Positions 52,869 to 62,168 of a stretch of 64,000 nucleotides of DNA are shown piece by piece. The notes beneath the pieces were generated by a model. It was given only the letters and a program-made list of their open reading frames with translations, had not been told where the DNA came from and did no database searches. Position 1 is the stretch's first letter; the number at the start of each line of letters is the position of its first letter. Origin of the DNA: Maledivibacter halophilus (GTDB taxonomy: Bacteria; Bacillota; Clostridia; Peptostreptococcales; Caminicellaceae). The position numbers were made by a program, and so were the translations under genes. Location: contig NZ_FUZT01000012.1 of NCBI RefSeq assembly GCF_900167445.1, forward strand, positions 87,193 through 151,192, in the 5' to 3' direction.

Positions 52869-52926
52869 AATGCTTTAAAATGTCAAAACAAATAGTATAT
52901 AAAAAGATAAAGAAGGAGGATTTTAC

Positions 52927-54348
52927 ATGGCTGCAAGTCATAAACAAAATAATAATAAGAAAAAATTTAAAGTGCCCCATACCTATGTAATTTTATTCAG
53001 TGTAATTTTAATTATGGCAATTTTAACATACATTATTCCAGCAGGGGAATATGATAGGGAGTATGATGAAGTATCAGAAAAAACAGTTGTAATTCCAACT
53101 TCATTTCATAATGTACAGCAAAATCCTATTAAATTTTTTGATCTGTTCCAATCTATTCCAAAGGGGATGCAAGATGCCTCCAGCATAATTTTCTTTATTT
53201 TTATAGTTGGAGGAGCCTTCCAAATGATAACAGCTACAGGAGCTATTGAAGCAGGTATTGGAAAGCTGGCAAAGGCTTTGGAAGGAAAAGAAAAATTGCT
53301 GATTCCTTCCTTTATTATTATATTTTCTTTAGGAGGAGCCACCTTTGGGCTGTCTGAAGAAACTATAGTTTTTGTTCCTATAGGAATAGCTTTAGCCAGG
53401 GCTTTAGGATTTGATGCCATAACTGGAACTGCTATGATAACTTTAGGTGCAGCTTGTGGATTTACATCTGGATTTATGAATCCTTTTACAGTTGGAGTAG
53501 CACAAAAAATAGCTGAATTACCTTTGTTTTCAGGATTACGAGTTAGAATTGCATTTTTAATAATTTTTCTGGCTATTACTATAGTCTATGTAATTAGGTA
53601 TGCAGAGAAGGTTAAGAAGGATCCATCTATAAGTTTTGTTCGTGAGCTTGAAATAGAAGAAAAGGATAAAGTTATTGATTTATCCAATATACCGCAGTTA
53701 GAGACTCAGCATCATTTAGTCCTTGCTACAATAGTTGTAGGTTTTGGATTTATTATATGGGGAGTATTTAAAAATGGATGGTATATTACAGAAATAAGTT
53801 CGGCTTTCTTGGCAATGGGTATAATAGGAGGATTTTTAGGAAAGCTTAGTCCTAGTAGACTAGCTCAAGAATTTATAGTTGGTGCAAAATCAATAGTTTT
53901 CGGTGCTTTGGTTGTAGGTATAGCTAGAGGTATATTAGTAGTTATGCAGGATGGAATGATTTTGGATTCAATAGTAAATGGTCTTGCAACGGCAATCCAA
54001 TCTCTTCCAAATAGTATATCAGCTGTAGGTATGTATATTACTCAGGTTATAATTAACTTTTTTATTCCCTCGGGATCAGGTCAGGCAGCTGCTACAATGC
54101 CTATAATGAAGCCCCTTGCCGATATTGTAGGCATTACAAGACAAACTGCAGTAGTTGCTTATCAATTTGGAGATGGTTTTACAAACTCCATAATTCCAAC
54201 TTCTGCTTCTCTAATGGGTGTTTTATCCGTTGCAAAAATTCCATATGAAAAATGGTTTAAATTCCTATGGCCTTTGATGCTAATATGGCTAGCAACAGGT
54301 GCAATACTAATTATTATAGTGAATATAATAGGCTTTGGACCATTTTAA
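52927..54348 (+). CDS. YfcC/ArcD-type membrane carrier (DcuC superfamily)
   Basis: A protein of 473 residues with about 12 hydrophobic segments. VPHTYVILFSVILIMAILTY and IIPAGEYDRE at the start and FIPSGSGQAAATMPIMKPLA near residue 380 are signatures of the YfcC group (PF03606). Members are proposed to carry amino acids, dipeptides or dicarboxylates. It is followed by M20 hydrolases and an N-acyl-amino-acid deacylase, so the cargo may be an N-acyl or peptide-like amino acid (inference). AGGAGG precedes the ATG. Confidence 0.85.
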   Translation: MAASHKQNNNKKKFKVPHTYVILFSVILIMAILTYIIPAGEYDREYDEVSEKTVVIPTSFHNVQQNPIKFFDLFQSIPKGMQDASSIIFFIFIVGGAFQMITATGAIEAGIGKLAKALEGKEKLLIPSFIIIFSLGGATFGLSEETIVFVPIGIALARALGFDAITGTAMITLGAACGFTSGFMNPFTVGVAQKIAELPLFSGLRVRIAFLIIFLAITIVYVIRYAEKVKKDPSISFVRELEIEEKDKVIDLSNIPQLETQHHLVLATIVVGFGFIIWGVFKNGWYITEISSAFLAMGIIGGFLGKLSPSRLAQEFIVGAKSIVFGALVVGIARGILVVMQDGMILDSIVNGLATAIQSLPNSISAVGMYITQVIINFFIPSGSGQAAATMPIMKPLADIVGITRQTAVVAYQFGDGFTNSIIPTSASLMGVLSVAKIPYEKWFKFLWPLMLIWLATGAILIIIVNIIGFGPF

Positions 54349-54376
54349 ATAAAATATTATAGTAATACATCTATAT

Positions 54377-54463
54377 GAGGGAAATTGTATAATTACTTTA
54401 ATCAAGAACTTGTTAATATATAGGTTGTTGGACTATCCGGAATTTAGATTATGTAATTTCCAC
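54377..54463. repeat. C-family repeat
   Basis: GAGGGAAATTGTATAATTA at the left and GATTATGTAATTTCC at the right, with a diverged centre. It lies next to a B-family element in the gap between the carrier gene and the first hydrolase gene. Confidence 0.6.
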
Positions 54464-54473
54464 ATTAATAGGG

Positions 54474-54574
54474 ATTTAAGTAAAGACTTTAATTTATACA
54501 CATGAAAACTCCTTAGAAGCATTGGATATTTTCATATGTATAAATTAAGTTTTACTATGTAAACCCTATATAGG
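54474..54574. repeat. B-family repeat, complete copy
   Basis: GTAAAGACTTTAATTTATAC, then a long imperfect palindrome (AATTTATACACATGAAAA facing TTTTCATATGTATAAATT), then AAGTTTTACTATGTAAACCC. Other copies are at 50895-50971 (reversed), 61648-61735 and, as a fragment, 27341-27376. Confidence 0.65.
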
Positions 54575-54589
54575 CAGAGGTGAAGAAAA

Positions 54590-55783
54590 TTGGTTGATAT
54601 TAGGAAGTTCTATTCTTTAGAAGAACTTATAAGACTTACCCAGTCTTTAATACAGATTCCAAGCCATAAAGATGCTGATGGACGGGAAAAAGAAGTTTCC
54701 AAATACATTTACAATTTTTGTATTGAAAATGATTTAGAGGCTGAGCTCATTCCAGTAGAAAGGGAAAGAAGTAATGTTATAGCCTATCTTAGGGGAGATA
54801 AAGCAGGCAAAAGATTAATGCTAAATGGACATACTGATACTGTTCCTCCCTATAATATGACAATTGACCCTTTTGCTGCTGAAATTAAGGATGGGGCAAT
54901 TTGGGGCAGAGGCGCTGTGGATATGAAGGGCCCTATAGCCAGTATGTTAATGACAATGGTGGCATTAAAACGCTCCGGGAAAAGGCTTAAGGGAGATGTG
55001 ATTTTTACTGGAGTAATAGGTGAAGAAGAAAGAAGTGAAGGAAGTGAGTATTTAGTAAAATCAGGACTAAAGGCAGATGGAGCCATAGTAGGAGAACCCT
55101 CAAATTATGAATATGCAATAGGACATAGGGGGCTTGAATGGCTGGAAATTATTATAAAGGGAAAGGCTGCCCACGGAGGGGTTCCTCATTTAGGTGTAAA
55201 TGCCATTGAGAAGGCAGCAAAACTTATTGAAAGAATTAAGGATGAATTATATCCTAAATTAGCTGAAAGATATAATGAATATATGGGACCTTCAGTTATG
55301 AACTTTGGGGTTATTAATGGAGGAAGTCAACCTAGTACAGTGGCAGACACATGTAGTATAAAAATTGATAGAAGATATGTTCCCGGTGAGACTGTGGAGT
55401 CTGTATTAAAAGAATATCAAGATATAATTGATAGCTTAAAAAATGAAGATACTGATTTTAATGCTAAAATAATCAGGATGCCAAATAATATGCTTACTTT
55501 AGATCATTTATATTTGATAACATCTCCAGATGACCCTATTGTAAAGACCGTTAGAGAATCTATAAAAGAAGTAATTAGAAAAGAGCCTCGAATAACCAGA
55601 AGAAGAGGCTGGACAGATGCTGCTTTGCTTTCAAATTATGGCAATATACCTACTGTTGTCTTTGGACCAGGGAATATTTTATATTCCCATACAAAGGATG
55701 AAAGAATTAAAATTAGTGAATTAGTCGATGCAGTAGATATATACTCAAAAATAGTTCAAAAATTTTGTGGGGTATGTGAATAA
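54590..55783 (+). CDS. M20 family peptidase/deacylase (ArgE/DapE type)
   Basis: A protein of 397 residues. LNGHTDTVPP supplies the first metal His and the catalytic Asp, GRGAVDMKGP the bridging Asp, and GVIGEEERSEGS the general-base Glu with a second Glu. The C-terminal part has a metal His in FGPGNILYSHTKDE. Relatives deacylate N-acetyl amino acids or cut dipeptides. The start is TTG 54590 after GAGGTG. Two more hydrolases follow. Confidence 0.85.
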   Translation: MVDIRKFYSLEELIRLTQSLIQIPSHKDADGREKEVSKYIYNFCIENDLEAELIPVERERSNVIAYLRGDKAGKRLMLNGHTDTVPPYNMTIDPFAAEIKDGAIWGRGAVDMKGPIASMLMTMVALKRSGKRLKGDVIFTGVIGEEERSEGSEYLVKSGLKADGAIVGEPSNYEYAIGHRGLEWLEIIIKGKAAHGGVPHLGVNAIEKAAKLIERIKDELYPKLAERYNEYMGPSVMNFGVINGGSQPSTVADTCSIKIDRRYVPGETVESVLKEYQDIIDSLKNEDTDFNAKIIRMPNNMLTLDHLYLITSPDDPIVKTVRESIKEVIRKEPRITRRRGWTDAALLSNYGNIPTVVFGPGNILYSHTKDERIKISELVDAVDIYSKIVQKFCGVCE

Positions 55784-55806
55784 AACAGGGTTTTTACCCT
55801 GTTTGA
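55783..55806 (+). terminator. Small hairpin between hydrolase genes
   Basis: AAACAGGG pairs with CCCTGTTT around TTTTTA, and only a weak T-run follows. It may reduce read-through into the deacylase gene. Confidence 0.5.
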
Positions 55807-55895
55807 TTTATTCCCTGTCATTTATTGAAGAAGAATTGTTAAATGAATAAGAACATGTAAAAGCCTTACGGAAAAGTATTTAGGAGTGATTTAGA

Positions 55896-57284
55896 ATGTA
55901 TAACTTAAAAATTAGGAATGGAAAAATAATAGATTTTGAAAAAGAAACCCAGACCATATGTAATATTGCTGTAAAAAATGGTAAGATAGTATGTATAGGC
56001 CAATGTAGTGAAGATGCTGAGAAAGAAATAGATGCTAAGGGAAATATAGTTTCCCCAGGATTTATTGATATACATATGCATGAAGAAACAATTGGGAATA
56101 CAATAGATGGAGATGATTATGATATAGCAAATAAGATGCTGTCTATGGGTGTTACTACCTGTGTTTCAGGAAATTGCGGAAATAACAGACAAAGTATATA
56201 CGAGTTTTTTGAGTTTGTTGATAGAAAAGGAGCACCAGTAAATTATCTTTCCTTTATAGGACATAATTATCTACGTAATGTTATTGGTGTTGAGAGGTAT
56301 ACTAGTGCAACAAAAGAAGAAATATTAAAGATGGGAAATTTAGCTTCAGATGCCATCGAAAAGGGAGCAATAGGTATTTCATTTGGACTAGAATATTCTC
56401 CAGGAATTAAATACAGTGAAGTAATAGATCTTTGCAATTCCATAAAGGATAAGGATATATTACTATCTGCCCATTATAGAAAGGATGCAAAATATGGAAT
56501 AGATTCAATTAAAGAATTAATAAATATATCTATGGAAACTGGACTTCCTATGCAAATATCCCATCTAGGAAGCTGTACAGCTTACGGAATGATGAAGGAA
56601 TCATTGAGGGTTATAGAAGAAGCTGTAAAAAGTGGTGTGGATATTTCTGCTGATTGCTATCCCTATGATGCTTTCAGTACCTACATAGGATCTTCAGTTT
56701 TTGATGATGGATGTTTTAATCTTTGGAATAAATCCTTCGACAGCATTCTTTTAACTGAAGAGCCATATAAGGGAGTTAGATGTGACAAAGATACTTTCTA
56801 CAAAGTTAGAAAAGAATATCCTAATATGCTAGCTGTTGCCTTTGTAATGAATGAAGAAGAGGTAATCGAGGCTCTAAAATCTCCATATGTTATGGTTGCC
56901 AGCGATGGGCTTTATAATAGAGGTCAAGGCCATCCTAGAGGAGCTGGAACTTTTCCACGAATACTTGGAAAATATGTGAGAGAGTTAAATGCTTTATCAT
57001 TAACTGACGCATTAAAGAAAATGACAATAATTCCAGCTAAGAGGCTGGGTTTAAATAATAAAGGGCAAATAAAAGAGGGGTATGATGCGGATTTAGTTAT
57101 TTTTAATCCTGATAAAATAATTGATACTGCAAGTTTTGATAAGCCTACGGAAAAATCAGAGGGGATTTCTTATGTGATTATTGATGGTAAAATAGCACTA
57201 GAGGATAATAAAATAGAAAATGGTAGATTAGGCAAAATAATTAGGAAAAATGAATTAAGTAGGGGAGGTAAACTTTATGATTAA
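55896..57284 (+). CDS. N-acyl-D-amino-acid deacylase family protein
   Basis: An amidohydrolase-superfamily protein of 462 residues. GFIDIHMHEET has the HxH metal motif, TTCVSGNCGNNR the conserved cysteine ligand region of D-aminoacylases, and QISHLGS and ADCYPYDAF are further family boxes. C-terminal KRLGLNNKGQIKEGYDADLVIF closes the barrel as in other amidohydrolases. It would release D-amino acids or related compounds from their acyl forms. TAGGAGTG precedes the ATG. It overlaps the next gene by 8 bases. Confidence 0.85.
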   Translation: MYNLKIRNGKIIDFEKETQTICNIAVKNGKIVCIGQCSEDAEKEIDAKGNIVSPGFIDIHMHEETIGNTIDGDDYDIANKMLSMGVTTCVSGNCGNNRQSIYEFFEFVDRKGAPVNYLSFIGHNYLRNVIGVERYTSATKEEILKMGNLASDAIEKGAIGISFGLEYSPGIKYSEVIDLCNSIKDKDILLSAHYRKDAKYGIDSIKELINISMETGLPMQISHLGSCTAYGMMKESLRVIEEAVKSGVDISADCYPYDAFSTYIGSSVFDDGCFNLWNKSFDSILLTEEPYKGVRCDKDTFYKVRKEYPNMLAVAFVMNEEEVIEALKSPYVMVASDGLYNRGQGHPRGAGTFPRILGKYVRELNALSLTDALKKMTIIPAKRLGLNNKGQIKEGYDADLVIFNPDKIIDTASFDKPTEKSEGISYVIIDGKIALEDNKIENGRLGKIIRKNELSRGGKLYD

Positions 57285-58440
57285 GGAAGTTAAAAAAATT
57301 ACACAGGATTTAAAAGAAGAATTAACAATTCTTAGCGAAGAGATATTTGAAAATCCTGAATTAGGGTATGAAGAATTTAATGCCTGCAGGGGGCATGTTG
57401 AGCTTTTAAAAAAGCATGATTTTATAGTAGAAGAGGAATATTTAGGGATGAAAACTGCTTTTAAAGCTGTTTTCGATAGTGGTAAAGAAGGTCCTAGTAT
57501 TGCTTTTCTATCTGAGTATGACGCATTGCCAGGCATAGGCCATGGATGTGGACATAATTTATTGGGAGCCACTAATACTGGAGCGGGAATAGTGCTAAGT
57601 AAACTTATAAAGAATTTCAAGGGGAAAGTAGTAGTTTTTGGAACTCCTGCTGAAGAGACAAGTGGAGCTAAGGTTCAAATGACTGATGAGGGAGCTTTTA
57701 ATGATATAGACATTGCTATGGAGGTTCATCCAGGAAGTAAGCACAACAAAAGCGGAACTTCTTTAGCAATGCAGGCAATTCAATTTACTTTTAAGGGAAA
57801 AACAGCCCATGCTGCTGCATCTCCAGAAAAGGGAATTAATGCTTTAGATGCAGCCATAAATACTTTTGTAAATATTAATGCCCTTAGACAACATATAAAG
57901 TCAACGTCAAGAATACATGGGATAATTAAAGAAGGTGGGAAAGCTGCAAATATAGTGCCTGATTTAGCCATTGCACAGTTCTATGTAAGGGCAACAACAA
58001 AGACTTATTTAAATGAGTTAGTTGAAAAAGTGAAAAATTGTGCCAATGGAGCTGCTATTGCTACGGGTGCCAAGCTTGATATATCAAACTATGAAGCATC
58101 ATATGATAATTTAATTACAAATGAAATTTTATCAAATCTTTATTGCCAAAACCTTAAAGAAATGGGTGTTGAAGAAATACATGAAGCTAGAGAAAGCTTT
58201 GGATCTTTAGATATTGGTAATGTAAGCCAGGTTGTTCCTACTATCCACCCTTATTTTGGGATATGTGAAGAAGATATTGCTGGTCATACTATAGAATTTG
58301 CTGAGGCCACAAGGACCAGTATGGCATATGATTCAATGGAGCAAACAATAGGAGCTTTAGTACTTACTGCCATGGATATATTAAAAAATGATGATTTTTT
58401 AGATAAAATACGTGAGGAATTTAAGAATTCTGAGAAATAG
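57277..58440 (+). CDS. M20 family amidohydrolase (AbgB-like)
   Basis: A protein of 387 residues. PGIGHGCGHNLLGATNTGAG with the metal Cys/His pair, FGTPAEET with the catalytic Glu, and VHPGSKHN are typical of the amidohydrolase branch that includes p-aminobenzoyl-glutamate hydrolase subunit AbgB and aminoacylases. AGGGGAGG precedes the ATG inside the previous gene. It is the last gene of the locus; a bidirectional terminator follows. Confidence 0.85.
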   Translation: MIKEVKKITQDLKEELTILSEEIFENPELGYEEFNACRGHVELLKKHDFIVEEEYLGMKTAFKAVFDSGKEGPSIAFLSEYDALPGIGHGCGHNLLGATNTGAGIVLSKLIKNFKGKVVVFGTPAEETSGAKVQMTDEGAFNDIDIAMEVHPGSKHNKSGTSLAMQAIQFTFKGKTAHAAASPEKGINALDAAINTFVNINALRQHIKSTSRIHGIIKEGGKAANIVPDLAIAQFYVRATTKTYLNELVEKVKNCANGAAIATGAKLDISNYEASYDNLITNEILSNLYCQNLKEMGVEEIHEARESFGSLDIGNVSQVVPTIHPYFGICEEDIAGHTIEFAEATRTSMAYDSMEQTIGALVLTAMDILKNDDFLDKIREEFKNSEK

Positions 58441-58481
58441 AAAATAAATTATAATAAATTTAAAAATCAAAAAATATAACT

Positions 58482-58504
58482 AAAAAAGGCCTTTTGGCCT
58501 TTTT
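58482..58504. terminator. Bidirectional terminator
   Basis: AAAAAAGGCC pairs with GGCCTTTTT around TTTT. With A's on the left and T's on the right it can end both the hydrolase operon and the minus-strand B12 gene. Confidence 0.85.
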
Positions 58505-60152
58505 ATGCTGAAATGATAGTATTTTCAATATCTAGAAGCTCCGATAATCTCTCATTTTCACATATGCTTCTACCTAATTTTTTGGAGTAAGCTAAGCATT
58601 TACCATCAATAATTCTTGTTTCCAATGTGCCTTTTGCACTTGGATTTCCTCTAAGATGAGGTGCATCTATTATACCTCTTTTTATAGCATCGGTTAACAC
58701 TAATGGGTCACACCAAGAATTTGGACTTTCAGGATATAATTCCTTAAGGGCATTTAGTAAAACTTTAGCTTCGTTTATTAATTCATTCTTCCTATAAACC
58801 ACTTCTTGATCTTGAGTCATGTCTGCCATTCCATGTAAGGTAGAACGGATAACGCCCCTAACAATTTTACAGCTTTCAATAACATCATCTGCATTAGCAG
58901 CATGATCAGCTTCGCTAAAGCCTACTACATGGACTATATGGGGTTTAACACTCATGGCTAGATACGTTGAAGCTGCCAATTGACCTTTAGCAACATCTAA
59001 ATCGGCACTTAAACTAGCCAAACCTGCCCTCACTTGTCTATAGACTTTAAAGTTTTTATCTTCCAATGATTCAATAAGTTCAATTTTTGCAAGCATTTTT
59101 GCTAAATCCATTTTGTGATGCATAGATGGTGGAACATTAAACATATACTGTGAAATATAATGTTTAACACCTATTTTCTTAGCATTATAAGCTGCTAAAA
59201 AGGCCATAACCACACCTATAGTATCGTGGGCATCTCTAAGACTCCAATGATGAGATTCATTAACTTCAACGGGTATATTTCTTTCTCCATGCCATTTCAT
59301 GAGTTTTTGGCCTTCTGTAATGGAGTCAAGGACTTCTCTAGGGCCTCTTCCATCTAAAACATTATACCAACAAAGAGGAACTGCACACCATGCATTATTT
59401 ATTGTATCTTTAAGTAATTTAGCAAATTTGAATACCTCTGTAGTTCCACTATAGCATCTTAAAAGTGGATAATTACCTGTTCTTGAACATTGATATAGCT
59501 TTTTAAAATCTTCTTCACTTCTTAGAGGGACCCCTCCTGCACCATCTAATTCATGATTCATTTTTTCTGGTGTAAAAAAATTTTCTTGTGCATTTTGATC
59601 GGGGCCTATTGAAATTATATCTAATATCTTTGAACTCGCAATTTTTTCTATACCGTCAAAGGTTTCTTCCAAAGATGGTAAACCAAAGTGGTGCCTTATC
59701 ACTGGATAAGGGTATTTGCTTTCAATTCTATCAATAAGGTTTTGAGAATAAGAGGTTTTTATTTCTCTTAAATTATTTCCTTTTATATATTGAATTACCT
59801 CATCCAAATCCTCAGTGCCATCAAATATCTTAGAAAAGAAAGAATATTTTCTTGCAATATTTGCCACAGGCTTAGTACCACCAAAAATCCATGTTATATT
59901 ATTAAGCTTTCTCTTTTCGATTTCATTTTCAAGATTATCAAGTAATGGAATTACTGACTCTGGAGTTAATCTAAATCCTATGCATACAACATCAGGTTTT
60001 AAATTTATTGTAGCTTGTATTAATTTATCTATGCTTACGGCTGCCCCTAAAAATTCTGTTCCATGACCTTCTTTTTCAACTAATCTTAGAAAATTTACAG
60101 CTCCTCCTACATGGACGCAATTTCCTATAGCAGCTCCTAAAAATTTTTTCAT
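58503..60152 (-). CDS. B12-binding protein with GlmE-like mutase domain
   Basis: A protein of 549 residues. The first 130 look like a cobalamin-binding domain: GNCVHVGGAVNFL holds the cobalt-binding His (about residue 14), AVSIDKLIQAT and IFGGTKPVA follow. The classic DxHxxG reads CxHxxG here. The rest (about 185-549) resembles the glutamate mutase epsilon barrel: GGVPLRSEEDFKKLYQCSRT, CYSGTTEV and VGFSEADHAANADDVIESCK. Both halves of a glutamate-mutase-like enzyme therefore sit in one chain. The reaction is unknown. Its ATG overlaps the stop of the opine-dehydrogenase-like gene (TAATG), so the two are translated together. Confidence 0.75.
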   Translation of the reverse strand: MKKFLGAAIGNCVHVGGAVNFLRLVEKEGHGTEFLGAAVSIDKLIQATINLKPDVVCIGFRLTPESVIPLLDNLENEIEKRKLNNITWIFGGTKPVANIARKYSFFSKIFDGTEDLDEVIQYIKGNNLREIKTSYSQNLIDRIESKYPYPVIRHHFGLPSLEETFDGIEKIASSKILDIISIGPDQNAQENFFTPEKMNHELDGAGGVPLRSEEDFKKLYQCSRTGNYPLLRCYSGTTEVFKFAKLLKDTINNAWCAVPLCWYNVLDGRGPREVLDSITEGQKLMKWHGERNIPVEVNESHHWSLRDAHDTIGVVMAFLAAYNAKKIGVKHYISQYMFNVPPSMHHKMDLAKMLAKIELIESLEDKNFKVYRQVRAGLASLSADLDVAKGQLAASTYLAMSVKPHIVHVVGFSEADHAANADDVIESCKIVRGVIRSTLHGMADMTQDQEVVYRKNELINEAKVLLNALKELYPESPNSWCDPLVLTDAIKRGIIDAPHLRGNPSAKGTLETRIIDGKCLAYSKKLGRSICENERLSELLDIENTIISA

Positions 60153-61288
60153 TATGCAACCACTCCTTCTTCTGAAGTATCGATTTGTCCTGTTATTACA
60201 TAATCTATTATTTCATCCACTGTAGATAATCTATCAAGTCCCATATCAGCTATTTTTCTACCATATTTAAAGTAATCAGTATTATGAATAATTGAAGCAA
60301 GTTGAATAATAGAATCTATAGTTGGAGTATTAATACAAAGATGTTTACCCATGTCTGAAATAGGAACTAAACTTTGGGGAACATCTTCAAAAACATATCT
60401 TGTTTGCATATTAGGCGGAGCAGAAATACCATGATAACCATGGGTATTCATTAATGCTTCACATAATGTTTTACCGTGGGCATCATAGGTATAAGATAAC
60501 CATTCTTTTAATGATATGGCCTTTACTTTTAATTTGCGGGCAATCATCAATCTTTCATAATCAGCTTGCTCTATAACACTTGCTATTGATGGGGTTACTC
60601 CATCAATATAATATTGAAAACTTCCATGGGTATTTTCTATTCTTCCACAGTTTAATATAGTAGGTATAGGATGTAACATAGCACCTATATTATTAAAGCT
60701 AGTTTCCAAAACATTTTTTGAAGCCGTAAATTCAGGAAAAACTTTATTAATTCTTCCTATAAATTCATTGGTTTTTATTGCTGGTAAAGCTGATACCTTG
60801 ACTTCATTCTTTTTACCAAAGATTTTTACGTTTACATCATGGAGTTCTCTACAAGCAAACAATAGAGTTTGAGCTTCTACGATACATACTTCCTTTATAG
60901 GATTATGTTTTGAGATGATATTTTTAAATTCCAAAGCACCACCTGTTCTTCCAGGGTTAAGGACTATGTATTGATTTGATGTTACTATAGGTGCAATTTT
61001 ATTGGCAACGAATTTGTGAGCACTTGCAGGCAATACAACCATAATAACATCAACGTTTTTTATAGCCCTTTCAATATTATTAGTAACTAAGTTTAAAGGT
61101 CCACGACCTTCAAAGCAACCCGTAAGATTAATATATCCTTTTTGTTTTATGTCTTTTATCCGCTCAATGCTTCGATTGTATAGATTTACCGTATACCCCT
61201 TTAAAGCTAAATACCCAGCTATTGCTTTACCTCCACTGCCAGCACCAATAACAGCAAAACTAAGTTTGCTATAAAGATTGTTTTTCAT
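60152..61288 (-). CDS. Opine/octopine dehydrogenase-like NAD(P)-dependent enzyme
   Basis: A protein of 378 residues. The N-terminal Rossmann fold starts AVIGAGSGGKAIAGYLALKG (GxGxxG), VIMVVLPASAHKFVA and LNPGRTGGALEF follow, and the C-terminal domain (PF02317) shows NIGAMLHPIPTILNCG with the likely catalytic His. Opine dehydrogenases reversibly join an amino acid and a 2-oxo acid. Of three in-frame ATGs, 61288 is seven bases after GGGAGG (61296-61301); the one at 61303 overlaps that site. It is the first gene of a two-gene unit with the B12 enzyme. Confidence 0.8.
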   Translation of the reverse strand: MKNNLYSKLSFAVIGAGSGGKAIAGYLALKGYTVNLYNRSIERIKDIKQKGYINLTGCFEGRGPLNLVTNNIERAIKNVDVIMVVLPASAHKFVANKIAPIVTSNQYIVLNPGRTGGALEFKNIISKHNPIKEVCIVEAQTLLFACRELHDVNVKIFGKKNEVKVSALPAIKTNEFIGRINKVFPEFTASKNVLETSFNNIGAMLHPIPTILNCGRIENTHGSFQYYIDGVTPSIASVIEQADYERLMIARKLKVKAISLKEWLSYTYDAHGKTLCEALMNTHGYHGISAPPNMQTRYVFEDVPQSLVPISDMGKHLCINTPTIDSIIQLASIIHNTDYFKYGRKIADMGLDRLSTVDEIIDYVITGQIDTSEEGVVA

Positions 61289-61647
61289 AAACATACCTCC
61301 CATTTTTTCTTATCAATTTTAAGTAAGAATTTTACATAATTGTTTTATCTAAAAATTTACTACTAAAGCTAAATGCAAAAAATCGGTACATTTCAAACGC
61401 TTATGAATTATAGTATAGAAAGATAATTTACTTTATTAAACATATAAACCTTTTAAATTCATATATTCAAAAACAATCATTCGATGTAAAAAAATAACAA
61501 TAAATAGAGATTAAAATATACCCTGATCAAATATTAAACTCTTCACCATGAGTATTTTAAATAATAAAGTCCGTTATATTTTTATGAATTAGAAAAAATT
61601 AAATATAATTTTTATTTTCAAATTTATAAGTTTGTATATATAAGAAT

Positions 61648-61735
61648 TTAGGTAAAGACTTTAATTTATACATATCAGAAGCCTTATAAAAGTCTAATAT
61701 TATAATATGTATAAATTAAGTTTTTCTATATAAAC
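61648..61735. repeat. B-family repeat
   Basis: GGTAAAGACTTTAATTTATA at the left, ATATGTATAAATTAAGTTTT at the right, with a diverged AT-rich centre. Same order and orientation as the copy at 54474-54574. Confidence 0.6.
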
Positions 61736-61947
61736 AATAAATTTTATACTATTTTTATATATCAATAAAATTTGACAGCATGTATAATTAAATATGCAAA
61801 AACATAATTTATAAAATATTAAATAAAAAGTATAAAAAATAACCCACTAAATATAGAAGCGATTTAGTTAATATATATGACTATATACATTTAACACTAA
61901 AATATTTAAATTAAGAAAAGTATAAGATAAAAATATAAAGAAGAAAC

Positions 61948-62033
61948 TACAAGGGTAGTAGAAACAGAGGGTATCAAAGATAGGTAGAAGCTCCTCTGTA
62001 AAAAAGAGATTTTCCTGAGCAGGACAATCTCTT
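61948..62033. ncRNA. Cluster of hairpins, possibly a structured RNA
   Basis: Three stems lie in a row: CTAC/GTAG (about 61948-61958), ACAGAGG/CCTCTGT (61964-61970 with 61993-61999) and AAGAGATT/AATCTCTT (62004-62033) with an inner TCCT/AGGA. The region is richer in G and C than its surroundings. No known RNA family is recognised, and the third stem alone can serve as a minus-strand terminator. Confidence 0.3.
62000..62033 (-). terminator. Terminator of the DUF421/DUF4363 operon
   Basis: On the minus strand AAGAGATT pairs with AATCTCTT, with an inner TCCT/AGGA stem, followed by TTTTTT. It lies about 135 bases after the last gene. Confidence 0.75.
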
Positions 62034-62168
62034 AATAAATATTCTCAATGCTACATAATAATGTAGATATATTGCCCCAATGAAATTATATCATAAAAAC
62101 AAAAAAATGTAAATAATATACAAACTTTTTCAAGAAAATATTTTTTTGATATATGTAGGGGGTATGAT

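Larger units (their letters stand above)
61289..62168. other. 880-base gene-free region
   Basis: This AT-rich interval holds the promoter of the minus-strand opine/B12 operon (not identified), a B-family repeat (61648-61735), a set of hairpins at 61948-62033 and CTACAT/ATGTAG at about 62051-62066. I found no open frame with a credible ribosome binding site. Confidence 0.5.
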
